DNA from: JBPOFY01 sp049889815
Lineage (GTDB): Bacteria > Verrucomicrobiota > Verrucomicrobiia > Opitutales > Coraliomargaritaceae
Assembly: GCA_049889815.1 (NCBI GenBank)
Contig: JBMHCR010000024.1
Span: 62,001 to 126,000, forward strand
Reading direction: 5' to 3'
DNA length: 64,000 nt
Shown here: positions 20,201 through 27,580 of the stretch, in pieces
Position numbering within the stretch: the first letter of the stretch is position 1
How the letters are laid out: each line of letters opens with the position of its first letter
Made by a program: the position numbers and the translations under genes
Notes under the pieces: model-generated
Seen by the model: only the letters and a program-made list of their open reading frames with translations
What the model was told of the DNA's origin: nothing
The model's database searches: none

Positions 20201-20323
20201 GGCGCAACGATGGAAGTTATTTCGCTCGTGCTCACTTTCGATCACCGCTGGATCAACGGCGTCGGCGCTGCCTCTTTCCTATCCGACGTGCGCAAGCGCA
20301 TCGAACACTTCGACCAAGCTTAG
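17276..20323 (+). CDS. 2-Oxo acid dehydrogenase, fused E1alpha-E1beta-lipoyl-E2
   Basis: A single 1015-residue polypeptide carries four parts of a 2-oxo acid dehydrogenase complex. E1-alpha spans about 1-330, with the thiamine-diphosphate site in LGEASARQGD and EDNRIAIS. E1-beta spans about 345-665 (FFGEDIADPKGG, FEIQFVDFI, HSQAGEA, LIDLRSIAPWD). After a Ser/Thr/Pro linker a lipoyl domain begins at 703, with lipoyl-Lys 744 in ETDKAV. An E2 acyltransferase-like domain ends the protein. There is no recognisable peripheral-subunit-binding domain, and the catalytic HRxxxDG motif reads HRWINGVG (His 990, Asn 994 in place of Asp). E1 resembles the fused branched-chain type. Substrate unknown; no E3 gene is adjacent. 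Confidence 0.9.
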   Translation: MSKIDSKESPISSADERRALLGVLWRSRLGDLREQSLIRQGKGWFHISGMGHEALAAVARELEPEDYAFPYYRDRAFCIQRGVSGHDLAMAFYAKRDSSSGGRQLTGHFSDRALNIWSHPSPVGVHLLPACGAAWGMQLDRKKNVVYASLGEASARQGDFFEAVCFAKERKLPIVFVVEDNRIAISTSTTRTNPMALGVLDKSEWLRVDGSDVEAVAAAGKEAVASARAGNGPAFIWCDVERFSNHSSADDQRMYRAVNEIETMHERDPIAMYQRRLIAEGLLTEDDAAALEERIREEIREAYQKASLTEDPRAEESMLYLTGDVTKAPAVPALELGESCRMLDAVNKTFHAALDTIDDVVFFGEDIADPKGGVFNLTKGLSTKDPMRAVNSPLAESTIMGVSVGLASYGKRPCFEIQFVDFIYPGWNQLVSNMATLRWRSFGQWKCPLVIYAPCGGYLPGGALWHSQAGEASFARVPGIQVAVPSTPQDAAGLFWTALHGEDPTIILLPKHLMWAELPVPESVGPVPLGQARMVREGDLLTLVTWGNCVELVEDTLAEMDTELDVELIDLRSIAPWDREAISKSVTKTGRLMIVQEDNISASVGQMIVSEMCSQRSVLQSLKAPPVIVSKGDVHVGFNPIYEYAVLPDSARIQAALDHLLSNTLESALQLDAASGDSPATLSNTQPDDAMSTPSSTPPTSSMKTITVPILGEGIRVARVVSVLKQVGDEVKADDPLCEVETDKAVFPIECDEDGILEAWNVAEDDEVSVGQDLAVLRRTGEAPAVAATSQPDAQAYDTLKHSGGLSSEAIKQMQGIVPATIDMTCRWEAVRDARLRSKETPGGTLSTATMTAWAVAQAMKKHERFASVVRGNELQFNPERIDLGVAVALRGDELETAVVKDVHTLDWDVFPDALNESLKRTRHGEVDSKNQVSLTISSMAAHNVRSAIPIVVPPSIATLFVGAPYQLPDPKSKDGATMEVISLVLTFDHRWINGVGAASFLSDVRKRIEHFDQA

Positions 20324-20379
20324 TCATTCTTTAAAGAGAAGTTGAGTTTTTTAAGCTGCACGCTACTGTACTCGCTTTT

Positions 20380-20754
20380 ATGGATATCGAAACCTTTCCA
20401 AATCCTAACGCCGAGCGCAACTACACCATCCAGCACATTCAGGAGGAGTTCACTTCCACCTGCCCTATGACCGGTCACCCCGACTACGCAACGGTGGTCT
20501 TCAGCTACGCGCCCGACGAGATCTGCATCGAGCTTAAGGCGATGAAGCTCTACCTCCACAGTTTCCGCAACAAGGGTATCTTTTTCGAAGCCGCGACCAA
20601 CAAGATTTTCGAAGACCTCTACGAAGTCACCAAGCCACGCTGGGCACGTCTCGAAACCATCTGGCGCGGCCGCGGTGGGATTCGTTCCAACGTCGTGGTT
20701 GAAGCACAACGAGACGACTACGACGGTCCAAAGACGCCGCCGTTTGCGCGTTAG
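20380..20754 (+). CDS. queF: NADPH-dependent 7-cyano-7-deazaguanine reductase
   Basis: This 124-residue protein is the short, unimodular QueF. The nucleophile Cys 28 lies in STCPMTGHPD, with the catalytic Asp 35 after it. The QueF motif ELKAMKLYLHSFRNKG follows at about 51-66. It reduces preQ0 to preQ1 in queuosine biosynthesis, in the cytoplasm. The 56 bases before it show no clear preQ1 riboswitch. Its TAG stop overlaps the stop of the DUF456 gene on the opposite strand within TTAG (20751-20754). Confidence 0.95.
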   Translation: MDIETFPNPNAERNYTIQHIQEEFTSTCPMTGHPDYATVVFSYAPDEICIELKAMKLYLHSFRNKGIFFEAATNKIFEDLYEVTKPRWARLETIWRGRGGIRSNVVVEAQRDDYDGPKTPPFAR

Positions 20755-21248
20755 ATCAAGTAGTCCAAAAAGAATATTCCGATCACGCAGACGCTGAGCC
20801 CGAATTTTAGGGCAAAAGCGAGGATGCCGCCGATGACGGTGCCGATGCCGGCTTTGCCGCCGTCGCGGAAGCTGCGACCTGCGAGTAGCTCGCCGATGAT
20901 GGCACCGGCTACGGGTCCAACGATCAGCCAGAACAAGGGAGGCGGTAGCATGAGCCCTAAGAGTGCGCCGAGGACCGCGCCGACCGCGCCGCGCCAGCTG
21001 GCGCCGAACTTACGTGCGCCCCAGATGCCTAGGATGAAGTCGGCGATTAAGCCGAACGAGGTGATGATCCCAGTGAGGACCACAATCTTCCAAGTTACGG
21101 ATGCATCGGGCCCCATCCAGAGGCGATGGGTCAACACGCCCAGCCACACAATCAAGCTTCCGGGAACTACAGGCAGCAGCGAGCTGACTAAGCCGATCAT
21201 GAAGATCAGGCTCGTCACTCCAAGTGCGCTGTAGTCCATCCAGTCCAC
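20751..21248 (-). CDS. DUF456 family membrane protein
   Basis: A 165-residue hydrophobic protein with about four or five transmembrane segments. Glycine-rich packing motifs (PVVPGSLIVWLG near 26; GPVAGAIIGELLAGRS) and the GIWGARKFGASWRGA block match the DUF456 family. The molecular function of the family is unknown. It starts six bases after the folC stop, so it is probably the last gene of the folC unit. Confidence 0.85.
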   Translation of the reverse strand: MDWMDYSALGVTSLIFMIGLVSSLLPVVPGSLIVWLGVLTHRLWMGPDASVTWKIVVLTGIITSFGLIADFILGIWGARKFGASWRGAVGAVLGALLGLMLPPPLFWLIVGPVAGAIIGELLAGRSFRDGGKAGIGTVIGGILAFALKFGLSVCVIGIFFLDYLI

Positions 21249-21254
21249 AATTAT

Positions 21255-22535
21255 CTAAAGTAAGTCTTGTAAGCTGCCGAGCTCCTTAGGGTTTTCCGAG
21301 CTCAAGCGCTCAAGCGCTTCACCGATTAGATAGAGTGAACCTGTCACCAAAATAGTGTCGCCAGGTTCTCCAATTTTGCAAACGTCGGCTTTTGGGAAGA
21401 TGTTTTTCAGCTTAGATTTGTGAATGTCCATGCCACTGTCGTGCGGGAGATACTTTCGCAATGATGCTATCGGAGTTGCGCGTGGCTGTTTGGGCTCAAC
21501 GAGGTGGAGTTCGCTTGCGTAGGGAACAATGGTTTGCATGAGGCTCTTGGCGCGATCCTCGCCGAGGGTGCCGGCTACGATGATCGGTTTTTTGCCCGTG
21601 CTTTGAATCAGTGCCTCGAGGTTTTCCTTGAGCGCTTCGGCCCCTTCGGGATTGTGAGTGGCGTCAAGAATGATGCGGCGCTCTGGCAGTTGGATCGTCT
21701 GCCAGCGCCCCGCCCATTCTACCTTTTTTAGAGCGTCCAATGATTGAATGGGAAACTTGTTGCCAAGTAGCTCCGTCGCATAGACTGCAAGTGCTGCGTT
21801 CCAACGTTGAAAGCCTCCTGTTAAGTTTGTCTTCGGGAGCTCTGCTTCATTTGGAAATCGGTCCGTGATTGAGTAGAGCGCTGCGCTGCGTTCTTGTGCG
21901 ATCCGCCGAATAGTGGACTCTGCTTCCTGCGGCAGTTTGCCGATCAGGATAGGCTTGCCTGCTTTAATGATGCCCGCTTTCTCGCTGGCGATCGCCTCAA
22001 GTGTGTCGCCCAATAGATCCGTGTGGTCAAAACTGATGGAGGTGATGATAGATAGTTCCGGTTCGACGACGTTGGTGGCATCGAGTCTGCCACCGAGTCC
22101 CGTTTCCAATAACGCGATGTCGACTTCCGCTTCTGCGAAGCGGAGGAATGCCATCCCTACCATAAGTTCAAAAAAGGACGGGTGGTTTTCGGGGTCGCCT
22201 TTGCCGAGCTCTTCTGCGATCGGGCGAAGCTTGGCAGCGTAGGCAGCGATTTCGGATTGAGTCAGTATTTTGCGATTCACCTGAACACGCTCTCCGAGAT
22301 GGACGAGGTGGGGCGAGTTGAAGAAGCCCGTTTTGTATCCGTTACTTCGATACAAAGCTTCGATAAGAGCGCATGTTGAGCCCTTGCCATTGGTTCCAGC
22401 GATGTGGATGCTCGGAAAACGCTTTTGAGGGTAGCCGATTGCTTCGACGAATAGACGCATACGATCGATGCCGTATTTCGAGCCCTGATTCTTGAGCCCG
22501 TAGAGGTAGTCGCGTATTTCGTTGTAGTCGGTCAT
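21255..22535 (-). CDS. folC: Folylpolyglutamate synthase / dihydrofolate synthase
   Basis: A Mur-ligase-family enzyme of 426 residues. The P-loop is HIAGTNGKGST (near 46), the folate-binding SPHLVHLGERVQVN block follows, and later come LLETGLGGRLDATNVV and SFDHTDLLGDT. The C-terminal domain has the DATHNPEGAEAL signature. The enzyme adds glutamate to dihydropteroate and to folates. It lies downstream of accD, as is common in bacteria, but a strong terminator (22536-22568) sits between them, so folC may depend on read-through or its own promoter. Confidence 0.95.
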   Translation of the reverse strand: MTDYNEIRDYLYGLKNQGSKYGIDRMRLFVEAIGYPQKRFPSIHIAGTNGKGSTCALIEALYRSNGYKTGFFNSPHLVHLGERVQVNRKILTQSEIAAYAAKLRPIAEELGKGDPENHPSFFELMVGMAFLRFAEAEVDIALLETGLGGRLDATNVVEPELSIITSISFDHTDLLGDTLEAIASEKAGIIKAGKPILIGKLPQEAESTIRRIAQERSAALYSITDRFPNEAELPKTNLTGGFQRWNAALAVYATELLGNKFPIQSLDALKKVEWAGRWQTIQLPERRIILDATHNPEGAEALKENLEALIQSTGKKPIIVAGTLGEDRAKSLMQTIVPYASELHLVEPKQPRATPIASLRKYLPHDSGMDIHKSKLKNIFPKADVCKIGEPGDTILVTGSLYLIGEALERLSSENPKELGSLQDLL

Positions 22536-22568
22536 AAATAAAAACAGGAGAGGGTAGCGCCTCTCCTG
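22536..22568 (-). terminator. Rho-independent terminator after accD
   Basis: Read on the minus strand, a perfect nine-base-pair stem (CAGGAGAGG with CCTCTCCTG) closes a six-base loop and is followed by TTTTTATTT. This is a textbook intrinsic terminator placed 28 bases after the accD stop. The T-run reaches the folC start codon at 22535. Confidence 0.85.
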
Positions 22569-22596
22569 CTGAACGAAAAATTAAAGATTCGCTAGG

Positions 22597-23451
22597 TCAG
22601 CTGACTTTCTCGGAGCGGTGGAATGCTTTGAGTAGGTTGATCAAGCGATCACGCATTTCCAGACGAGATACGATTATATCGATCAAGCCACGATCGAGTA
22701 GGAACTCTGACGTTTGAAAACCGTCGGGTAGGTCTTGCTGCGTGGTTTCTTTGATCACACGTGGACCAGCAAAGCCGATCAATGCTTCCGGCTCTGCGAT
22801 GATGACGTCGCCAAGGGACGCGTAGCTCGCCATGACACCCGCCATGGTCGGATTCGTAAGGATGGAAATGTAAGGGATGCCTGCATCGCTGAGGCGAGCG
22901 AGTGCAGCACTGGTCTTTGCCAGTTGCATGAGGCTGAGGATGCCTTCCTGCATACGCGCACCGCCCGATGCGGAAACAATGATAACTGGGATTTTTTGTT
23001 CGATACCGCGCTCGATGGTGCGGGTGAGTTTTTCACCTGCTGCAGAACCTAGGCTGGCGGCCATGAAGCGGAAGTCCATCACCGCGATGCTGACTGGGAT
23101 GCCACCCATTTTGCCGGTTCCAGAAATGACGGTGTCGGTTTCCTTGGTCTTATCCTGATTCTGCTTGAGCTTTTCAGGGTAGGAGGAAGTCGCGTTGAAT
23201 TCGAGCGGGTCGAGTGAGCTAACGCCGCTGTCCATTTCCTCAAAGCTGTCTTCATCAAGCATGGAGGCGATGCGGTCGCGGGCCTTAAGGGGGAAGTGGT
23301 AGCCGCTGCTGGGAACCACCATCAAGTTCTCTTTGAGAACCTTGTTATAAATAATTTCTCCGGTCTTTGGGCATTTTGTCCAAAGATCCTTGGGAATGTC
23401 CTTTTTCTTTACCGTGACGGTAGAGTATTGAGGTTTTCCAAATAGTGCCAT
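22597..23451 (-). CDS. accD: Acetyl-CoA carboxylase carboxyltransferase, beta subunit
   Basis: The 284-residue protein aligns over its length with AccD, which with AccA moves CO2 from biotin to acetyl-CoA to form malonyl-CoA. Conserved blocks are VSASGGARMQEGILSLMQ, YISILTNPTMAGVMAS and EALIGFAGPRVIKET. The N-terminal zinc ribbon is degenerate: the first Cys is present in WTKCPKTG, but the second is Thr, and the VCPKC pair reads VVPSS. Three of four zinc ligands are thus missing. The catalytic crotonase fold looks intact. No accA is nearby. It is in a run with comF and folC. Confidence 0.93.
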   Translation of the reverse strand: MALFGKPQYSTVTVKKKDIPKDLWTKCPKTGEIIYNKVLKENLMVVPSSGYHFPLKARDRIASMLDEDSFEEMDSGVSSLDPLEFNATSSYPEKLKQNQDKTKETDTVISGTGKMGGIPVSIAVMDFRFMAASLGSAAGEKLTRTIERGIEQKIPVIIVSASGGARMQEGILSLMQLAKTSAALARLSDAGIPYISILTNPTMAGVMASYASLGDVIIAEPEALIGFAGPRVIKETTQQDLPDGFQTSEFLLDRGLIDIIVSRLEMRDRLINLLKAFHRSEKVS

Positions 23452-23490
23452 GTTCGTGAGGTTTAAAGTGTGAGTTGATCGGATGACTGC

Positions 23491-24225
23491 TTAGCCGTGT
23501 CCGAGAGTGGCGACCTTTAGGCGGGTGGCTCCTGCTTTTTGTAACACGTGTGCGCATGCATTGAGCGTCGATCCCGTCGTGAAGACGTCATCTATTAAAA
23601 TGTATGTACGGTTCGGGATTACAACGGCATCGGCTGCCAAAGCAAAGGCATTTTTTACGTTTTGGTGACGCTGATCGCGGTTCAGGCGAGTCTGTGTCTG
23701 CGTATATTGGCGACGTATGAGCAGTTTTTCGACTTTTGACCGACCATCTGTTATCACGCTCATCATTTCCGCGATTTTCTCGCTTTGATTGTAACCACGC
23801 TCCCGCTTCTTAGTTTTATGGAGGGGGACCGGGACGAGGCTGGCATTATCGATATATTTCTGATAATCAGGAGATTCCGAAATGATGCGGCCAATGTCGC
23901 GGAGTATGTAGAAACCGCTTTTGTATTTGAGCTCATGGATGATTGAGCGTGCGGGCCCTTTTGCTAGGAAGAGGGTTTTACCGTTGTCAAAAATAGGATT
24001 TAGCTCGGCGCAGTGGGGGCAGGTTTTGGGTCCAGCGATGGCTCCGAAAAACGGATAGCCACAAACCTTGCAGTTGGGCGGCTTCGCCAGAAACAGGTGC
24101 TTGCTGCAGGGTTCACATAAAAACTCGTAGGTGGTTCCGTCAACCGCCTCTCCACAATGCACACAGGATCGGGCGAAAAACACATCGGTTAGCGCGCGAA
24201 CGGCTGATTTGAGCTCGGCTCGCAT
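23491..24225 (-). CDS. comF: ComF-family phosphoribosyltransferase-like protein
   Basis: A 244-residue ComF protein. The N-terminus has a zinc-binding set of CxxC pairs (CVHCG, CEPC, CKVCG, CPHC). The middle holds HELKYKSG and VPVPLHKTKKRERGYNQSE, and the PRPP-type motif ILIDDVFTTGST lies near the C-terminus. In competent bacteria ComF acts in DNA uptake, with a PRTase-like fold and DNA processing partners. In non-competent species the role is unclear. It starts one base after the truA stop, so the two are translationally close. Confidence 0.92.
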   Translation of the reverse strand: MRAELKSAVRALTDVFFARSCVHCGEAVDGTTYEFLCEPCSKHLFLAKPPNCKVCGYPFFGAIAGPKTCPHCAELNPIFDNGKTLFLAKGPARSIIHELKYKSGFYILRDIGRIISESPDYQKYIDNASLVPVPLHKTKKRERGYNQSEKIAEMMSVITDGRSKVEKLLIRRQYTQTQTRLNRDQRHQNVKNAFALAADAVVIPNRTYILIDDVFTTGSTLNACAHVLQKAGATRLKVATLGHG

Positions 24226-24226
24226 A

Positions 24227-24964
24227 CTAGTAGAGGACTCTGTCCAAGAAAAGACCTTTGGCGGGAGCGGTTACGATGCGGTGCGTGCGTTCTTTAGAAG
24301 CGATGATTTCAGAGATATCGTCGGGGGTGAGTCGCCCGCGGCCGACGGCGTAAAGTGCTCCCGCGAAACTGCGAACCATGCGGTAGAGAAAGCCGGTGCC
24401 TTCGGTGTCGATACGGACGATTTTGCCCCGGGTTTTAAAGTCCACGCGATGAACGGTCTTGATCGGATTCGGGTCGTTGTCTTTACCGTGGGTGGCGCTG
24501 AGGGCGGTGTAATCTTGAGTTCCGACCATGTGGGCAGCGGCTTCGCGCATAGCATCGAGGTCGAGTGGCAGATCGCGGCAGTCCCATACGTAGCGGTGGT
24601 CGGTTGGGCCCGGGCGTCCAAGGTAGATGTTATAGGAGTAGCGTTTGCCCTTCACGGAGTAGCGGGCGTGGAAATCGTCGCTTACTTTACGAACGGATTT
24701 TATTCGAATTGTCTTCTCGAGATTGGCGTGGAGCGCACGAATCAGTTTTTCGCCATTGTGGTGCCAATCGCCGTCGAAATGAAAGCATTGTCCGCGCGCG
24801 TGGACTCCCGCGTCGGTGCGACCGCTGCCGTGAATCTGTATTTTTTTGTCGAAAATCAGCGAAAGTGCCTCTTCAAGATGATTCTGCAGCGCTCCGCCGT
24901 TGGGCTGGCGCTGCCAACCATCAAAGTCGGTGCCGTCGTAGGCGCAGATACATTTCCATCGCAT
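24227..24964 (-). CDS. truA: tRNA pseudouridine(38-40) synthase
   Basis: A 245-residue TruA. The catalytic Asp 51 is in SGRTDAGVHA, and later blocks FHARYSVKGKRYSY, DYTALSATHG and GTGFLYRMVRSFAGAL match the family. It makes pseudouridine at positions 38-40 of the tRNA anticodon stem. The frame is open for another 75 codons upstream, but those residues look non-conserved and would overlap the divergent exporter gene, so ATG 24964 (MRWKCICAYDG) is chosen. Confidence 0.95.
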   Translation of the reverse strand: MRWKCICAYDGTDFDGWQRQPNGGALQNHLEEALSLIFDKKIQIHGSGRTDAGVHARGQCFHFDGDWHHNGEKLIRALHANLEKTIRIKSVRKVSDDFHARYSVKGKRYSYNIYLGRPGPTDHRYVWDCRDLPLDLDAMREAAAHMVGTQDYTALSATHGKDNDPNPIKTVHRVDFKTRGKIVRIDTEGTGFLYRMVRSFAGALYAVGRGRLTPDDISEIIASKERTHRIVTAPAKGLFLDRVLY

Positions 24965-25010
24965 GTATGCACTCTTGCCAAAGCGGGTTGGAGTGCAAGG
25001 CTGGGCTTCA

Positions 25011-25760
25011 ATGGACACCCTTGAACTTTGGCAATATAGCGTGATCGCGCTCGGTGCGTTCTTTGTAGGCTTGGGCAAAGGAGGACTGCCAGGAATTGGG
25101 AACCTGACGGTTGTGCTCATGGCTCTGGTGCTGCCAGCAAAGGCATCGGTCGGGATACTTTTGCCGATCTTGATCTCGGCTGACATCATTGCGGTGATCG
25201 TCTATCGGAGGTATACACTATGGAGCCATATCGTGAAGTTGGTGCCGAGCATGGTGGTTGGTATTCTGCTTGGTTATTTTGTGTTCGGACAGGTGAATGA
25301 CGAGCAGGTGCGTTGGCTGATCGGTGTAATTCTGCTCGGGATGACCGTGGTGCATTTTATTCGAAAATGGTTGCGGCGGAATTCAACTGAGAAAGATCAA
25401 ATGCGGCAGCATCCCGTTTTTATCGGGGCGACTGGGATTATCGGTGGTTTTGCGACTATGGTCGCGAATGCCGCGGGACCGGTGGCGGCGCTCTATTTTA
25501 TCGCCTCGGGCTTGCCCAAATACGCTTACATTGGAACCTCTGCGTGGTTCTTCCTGTTCGTAAACTGTTTTAAAGTGCCCCTTATGATGGATCTCGGAAT
25601 CATCAACGGCGTGTCACTTAAATTCAGTACCAGCTTCATGCTCTTTTCCGTCCTGGGTGCAGTGATCGCGCCCCTCATTGTGAGGCATATCAACCAGCGG
25701 CTCTTCGAATCGTTGATCTGGGTATTCGTCATTGTCGGTGGGTTGAAGCTAATTGTTTAA
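25011..25760 (+). CDS. TauE/SafE-family sulfite/anion exporter
   Basis: A 249-residue protein with about eight transmembrane segments in two repeated halves. The first half holds the FFVGLGKGGLPGIGN motif and the second ATGIIGGFATMVANAAGPVAALYF, the two Gly-rich repeats of the TauE/SafE family. Members move sulfite, sulfoacetate or other organosulfur anions; the substrate here is unknown. ATG 25011 is chosen because the upstream extension is not membrane-like. A sulfatase lies elsewhere in the window, but no direct link is shown. Confidence 0.88.
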   Translation: MDTLELWQYSVIALGAFFVGLGKGGLPGIGNLTVVLMALVLPAKASVGILLPILISADIIAVIVYRRYTLWSHIVKLVPSMVVGILLGYFVFGQVNDEQVRWLIGVILLGMTVVHFIRKWLRRNSTEKDQMRQHPVFIGATGIIGGFATMVANAAGPVAALYFIASGLPKYAYIGTSAWFFLFVNCFKVPLMMDLGIINGVSLKFSTSFMLFSVLGAVIAPLIVRHINQRLFESLIWVFVIVGGLKLIV

Positions 25761-25831
25761 AAGTGGATCGTGGGTAGTAGTGGGTGTTTTTAAAAGCTGA
25801 CTTCTAAGTTACAGCTATTAGTTTCACAAAA

Positions 25832-26413
25832 ATGCCGCGGAAATCATCACGCAAACTTTGGGCTGAGTATGTCGCTCGCGGGGGACCTGCGACTGGTGCC
25901 AGCAGGCAAGTCTCTGCAAAGTTGGGTGAGCCGTTTACGGGAGTGATATTGGGGATCGATCCCAGTTTGCGTGGAAGTGGTTTTGCGGTGGTCGATTATC
26001 AATCGAGTTCGAGCATGCGTATCCTGGAAAGCACTACGCTGAAATTGACACCCAAGCTTTCACAGATAGCCTGTTTGGGAGCTATCGGAAATCAGGTAGA
26101 GGACCTGATCGATAATCATGAGATTAAGCATGTGGCGATTGAGGAGACGATCTACGTGCAAAATTTCCAGACGGCGCAGATTTTGGGTGCCGCTCGTGGC
26201 GCTGCAATCGCTGTCGCTGCGATGCGTGGCTTGCCTGTCTTTGAGTATGCACCGCTCCGCGTAAAACAGGCAGTGGTTGGTGCGGGGCGTGCGAGCAAGG
26301 AGCAGGTGGCAAAAACTATTGAGAGTATTGCAGGAGTTGATTTTAAGGCGCGTTACGACGAGTCTGACGCTGCTGCCGTGGCGCTTTGTCATGCGTTCAC
26401 CTGGCGGGAGTAG
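25832..26413 (+). CDS. ruvC: Holliday junction endonuclease RuvC
   Basis: RuvC cuts Holliday junctions in the RuvABC complex. The catalytic acids are seen in GIDPSLRGSG (Asp 43), AIEETIY and the C-terminal YDESDAAAVALCHA. At 193 residues it is about 30 longer than usual, because of a basic N-terminal extension (MPRKSSRKLW...) before the first strand. A later start is possible but no good one exists before the core. ruvB is about 8 kb away on the other strand, and ruvA is not in the window. Confidence 0.94.
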   Translation: MPRKSSRKLWAEYVARGGPATGASRQVSAKLGEPFTGVILGIDPSLRGSGFAVVDYQSSSSMRILESTTLKLTPKLSQIACLGAIGNQVEDLIDNHEIKHVAIEETIYVQNFQTAQILGAARGAAIAVAAMRGLPVFEYAPLRVKQAVVGAGRASKEQVAKTIESIAGVDFKARYDESDAAAVALCHAFTWRE

Positions 26414-26459
26414 GAAGGTGTTGTCATTGGTTAAGTCCCTTTGGTAGTCAGTTTATAGT

Positions 26460-27170
26460 ATGAAGCAGTATATTTTTATCACAGGTGTCAGTTCAGGTTT
26501 AGGGCATGGGCTTGCGAGGGTCTATCTGGAGCAGGGGGCAGCAGTTTATGGGTGTAGCCGACGTGTCCCCGGGGATTTGGTTGAACAGGGATTGCAGCAT
26601 ATCACGTTGGATTTGTCGGATGGCGGCGTCGCGTCTGCAAAGTTTTCAGAATGGGTCGCGCAAATGCCGCGATGCGATATAGCTATTCTCAACGCCGGCA
26701 AGCTTGGGCAAATCCGCGATATGGCTGCAACCCCCTTGGATGATTTGCGCGAGACCATGGAGGTGAATGTCTGGGCAAACAAATGGTTGCTCGACGCATT
26801 GTTCGAACAGGTGCGCGTGGTGAATCAAGTAGTAGCAATTTCTTCTGGCGCCTCGCAGTCGGGAAGTCGCGGCTGGAATGGATACAGTATCTCAAAAGCT
26901 GCCCTGAATATGTTTATCAAAGTGTATGCCGGTGAGGTACCCAGAACGCATTTCACCTCCTTGGCCCCAGGCCTGGTCGACACCGCTATGCAGGACTATC
27001 TCACCAATTTACCTGTTGATGATCGCTACCCTCCCTTGGCGATATTGAAAGCTGCCAAAGGCACGGGGAAAATGCCGGATGGCAAGACTTGTGCGAGGCA
27101 ATTGATCAAAGCTTTTCCAGAATTATTGAAGCTGAGTAGTGGTAGTTACGCGGATGTGCGAAAGCTTTGA
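26460..27170 (+). CDS. Short-chain dehydrogenase/reductase
   Basis: A classical SDR of 236 residues. The cofactor loop is TGVSSGLGHG (residues 8-17), the NAG motif appears as NAGKLG, and the active site shows Ser in ISSGAS with YSISKAA for the Tyr and Lys. The GCSRR segment after the second strand suggests NADP(H) preference. The substrate cannot be told from the sequence. It starts 46 bases after ruvC and is followed by a hairpin. Confidence 0.88.
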   Translation: MKQYIFITGVSSGLGHGLARVYLEQGAAVYGCSRRVPGDLVEQGLQHITLDLSDGGVASAKFSEWVAQMPRCDIAILNAGKLGQIRDMAATPLDDLRETMEVNVWANKWLLDALFEQVRVVNQVVAISSGASQSGSRGWNGYSISKAALNMFIKVYAGEVPRTHFTSLAPGLVDTAMQDYLTNLPVDDRYPPLAILKAAKGTGKMPDGKTCARQLIKAFPELLKLSSGSYADVRKL

Positions 27171-27195
27171 AAGTGGATCAATATTTAATGCGATG

Positions 27196-27229
27196 GGTGG
27201 CTCAAGCGCGTTAGCGCGTTGAGCCCACC
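27196..27229. terminator. Bulged hairpin after the SDR gene, possible terminator
   Basis: GGTGG-CTCAA-CGCG pairs with CGCG-TTGAG-CCCACC around a TTAG loop, with one-base bulges. The hairpin is 25 bases after the SDR stop and just before the remnant on the minus strand. No clear T-run follows on either strand, so it could be a REP-type palindrome instead of an intrinsic terminator. Confidence 0.45.
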
Positions 27230-27241
27230 TACTTGTTCGAC

Positions 27242-27400
27242 TTATCGATTTTTGCGACGATGTGCTGCAACTCCTAAGGCACCAAGTCCAAGAAGAAGGG
27301 CCGAGGATGGTTCAGGAACTACACTAAAAGCCACTTCGCCGAATGAAGCGTGGTATGATGAGCACGAACTCACTTGATGTATCCGCAGAAGTTTTAGGAT
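27242..27400 (-). pseudogene. PEP-CTERM protein, C-terminal remnant
   Basis: An open minus-strand stretch of 52 codons ends in a clear PEP-CTERM sorting signal: VVPEPSSALLLGLGALG followed by a basic HRRKNR tail. Just before it is a short serine/tyrosine segment typical of these exported proteins. An in-frame stop lies immediately upstream at 27401-27403, and no start or signal peptide is present. It is therefore the leftover end of a lost gene. PEP-CTERM signals direct proteins to an exosortase. Confidence 0.65.
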
Positions 27401-27541
27401 TTAGCAGATCATCTCGTACTTGTGGTTGAGCGCGAGCAAGAGCTTCAACTGATAGAAGACAAGATACCTAGTCGCACGAACGAATACATGGAGAAGATGG
27501 CTGAATTCGAACAGTTGGAGGAGCATCACGCCATCCGCTAA
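27377..27541 (+). pseudogene. Small decayed frame with an in-frame stop
   Basis: From ATG 27377 the frame reads MYPQKF, then TAG (27395-27397), then 47 further codons to TAA at 27541. After the stop the residues (DLADHLVLVVEREQ..., later MEKMAEFEQLEEH) have the helical, charged look of a real protein. If the TAG were CAG, one 54-residue protein would result. It overlaps the PEP-CTERM remnant on the other strand by 24 bases. The family is not recognised. Confidence 0.3.
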
Positions 27542-27580
27542 ACGGAGCCCAACAAGCGAGTTGAGAATCCAACTTAGGCT

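Noticed and set aside
20324..20379. Possible preQ1 riboswitch before queF
   Set aside because: The 56-base leader lacks the C-rich loop and A-rich tail of known preQ1 classes.
24131..25024. Long plus-strand frame of 297 codons
   Set aside because: It lies opposite comF and truA, both of which have family motifs. Its translation has no domain and mirrors the codon pattern of truA.
25011..25189. N-terminal extension of truA by 75 residues
   Set aside because: It would overlap the divergent exporter gene, and the added residues do not match TruA.
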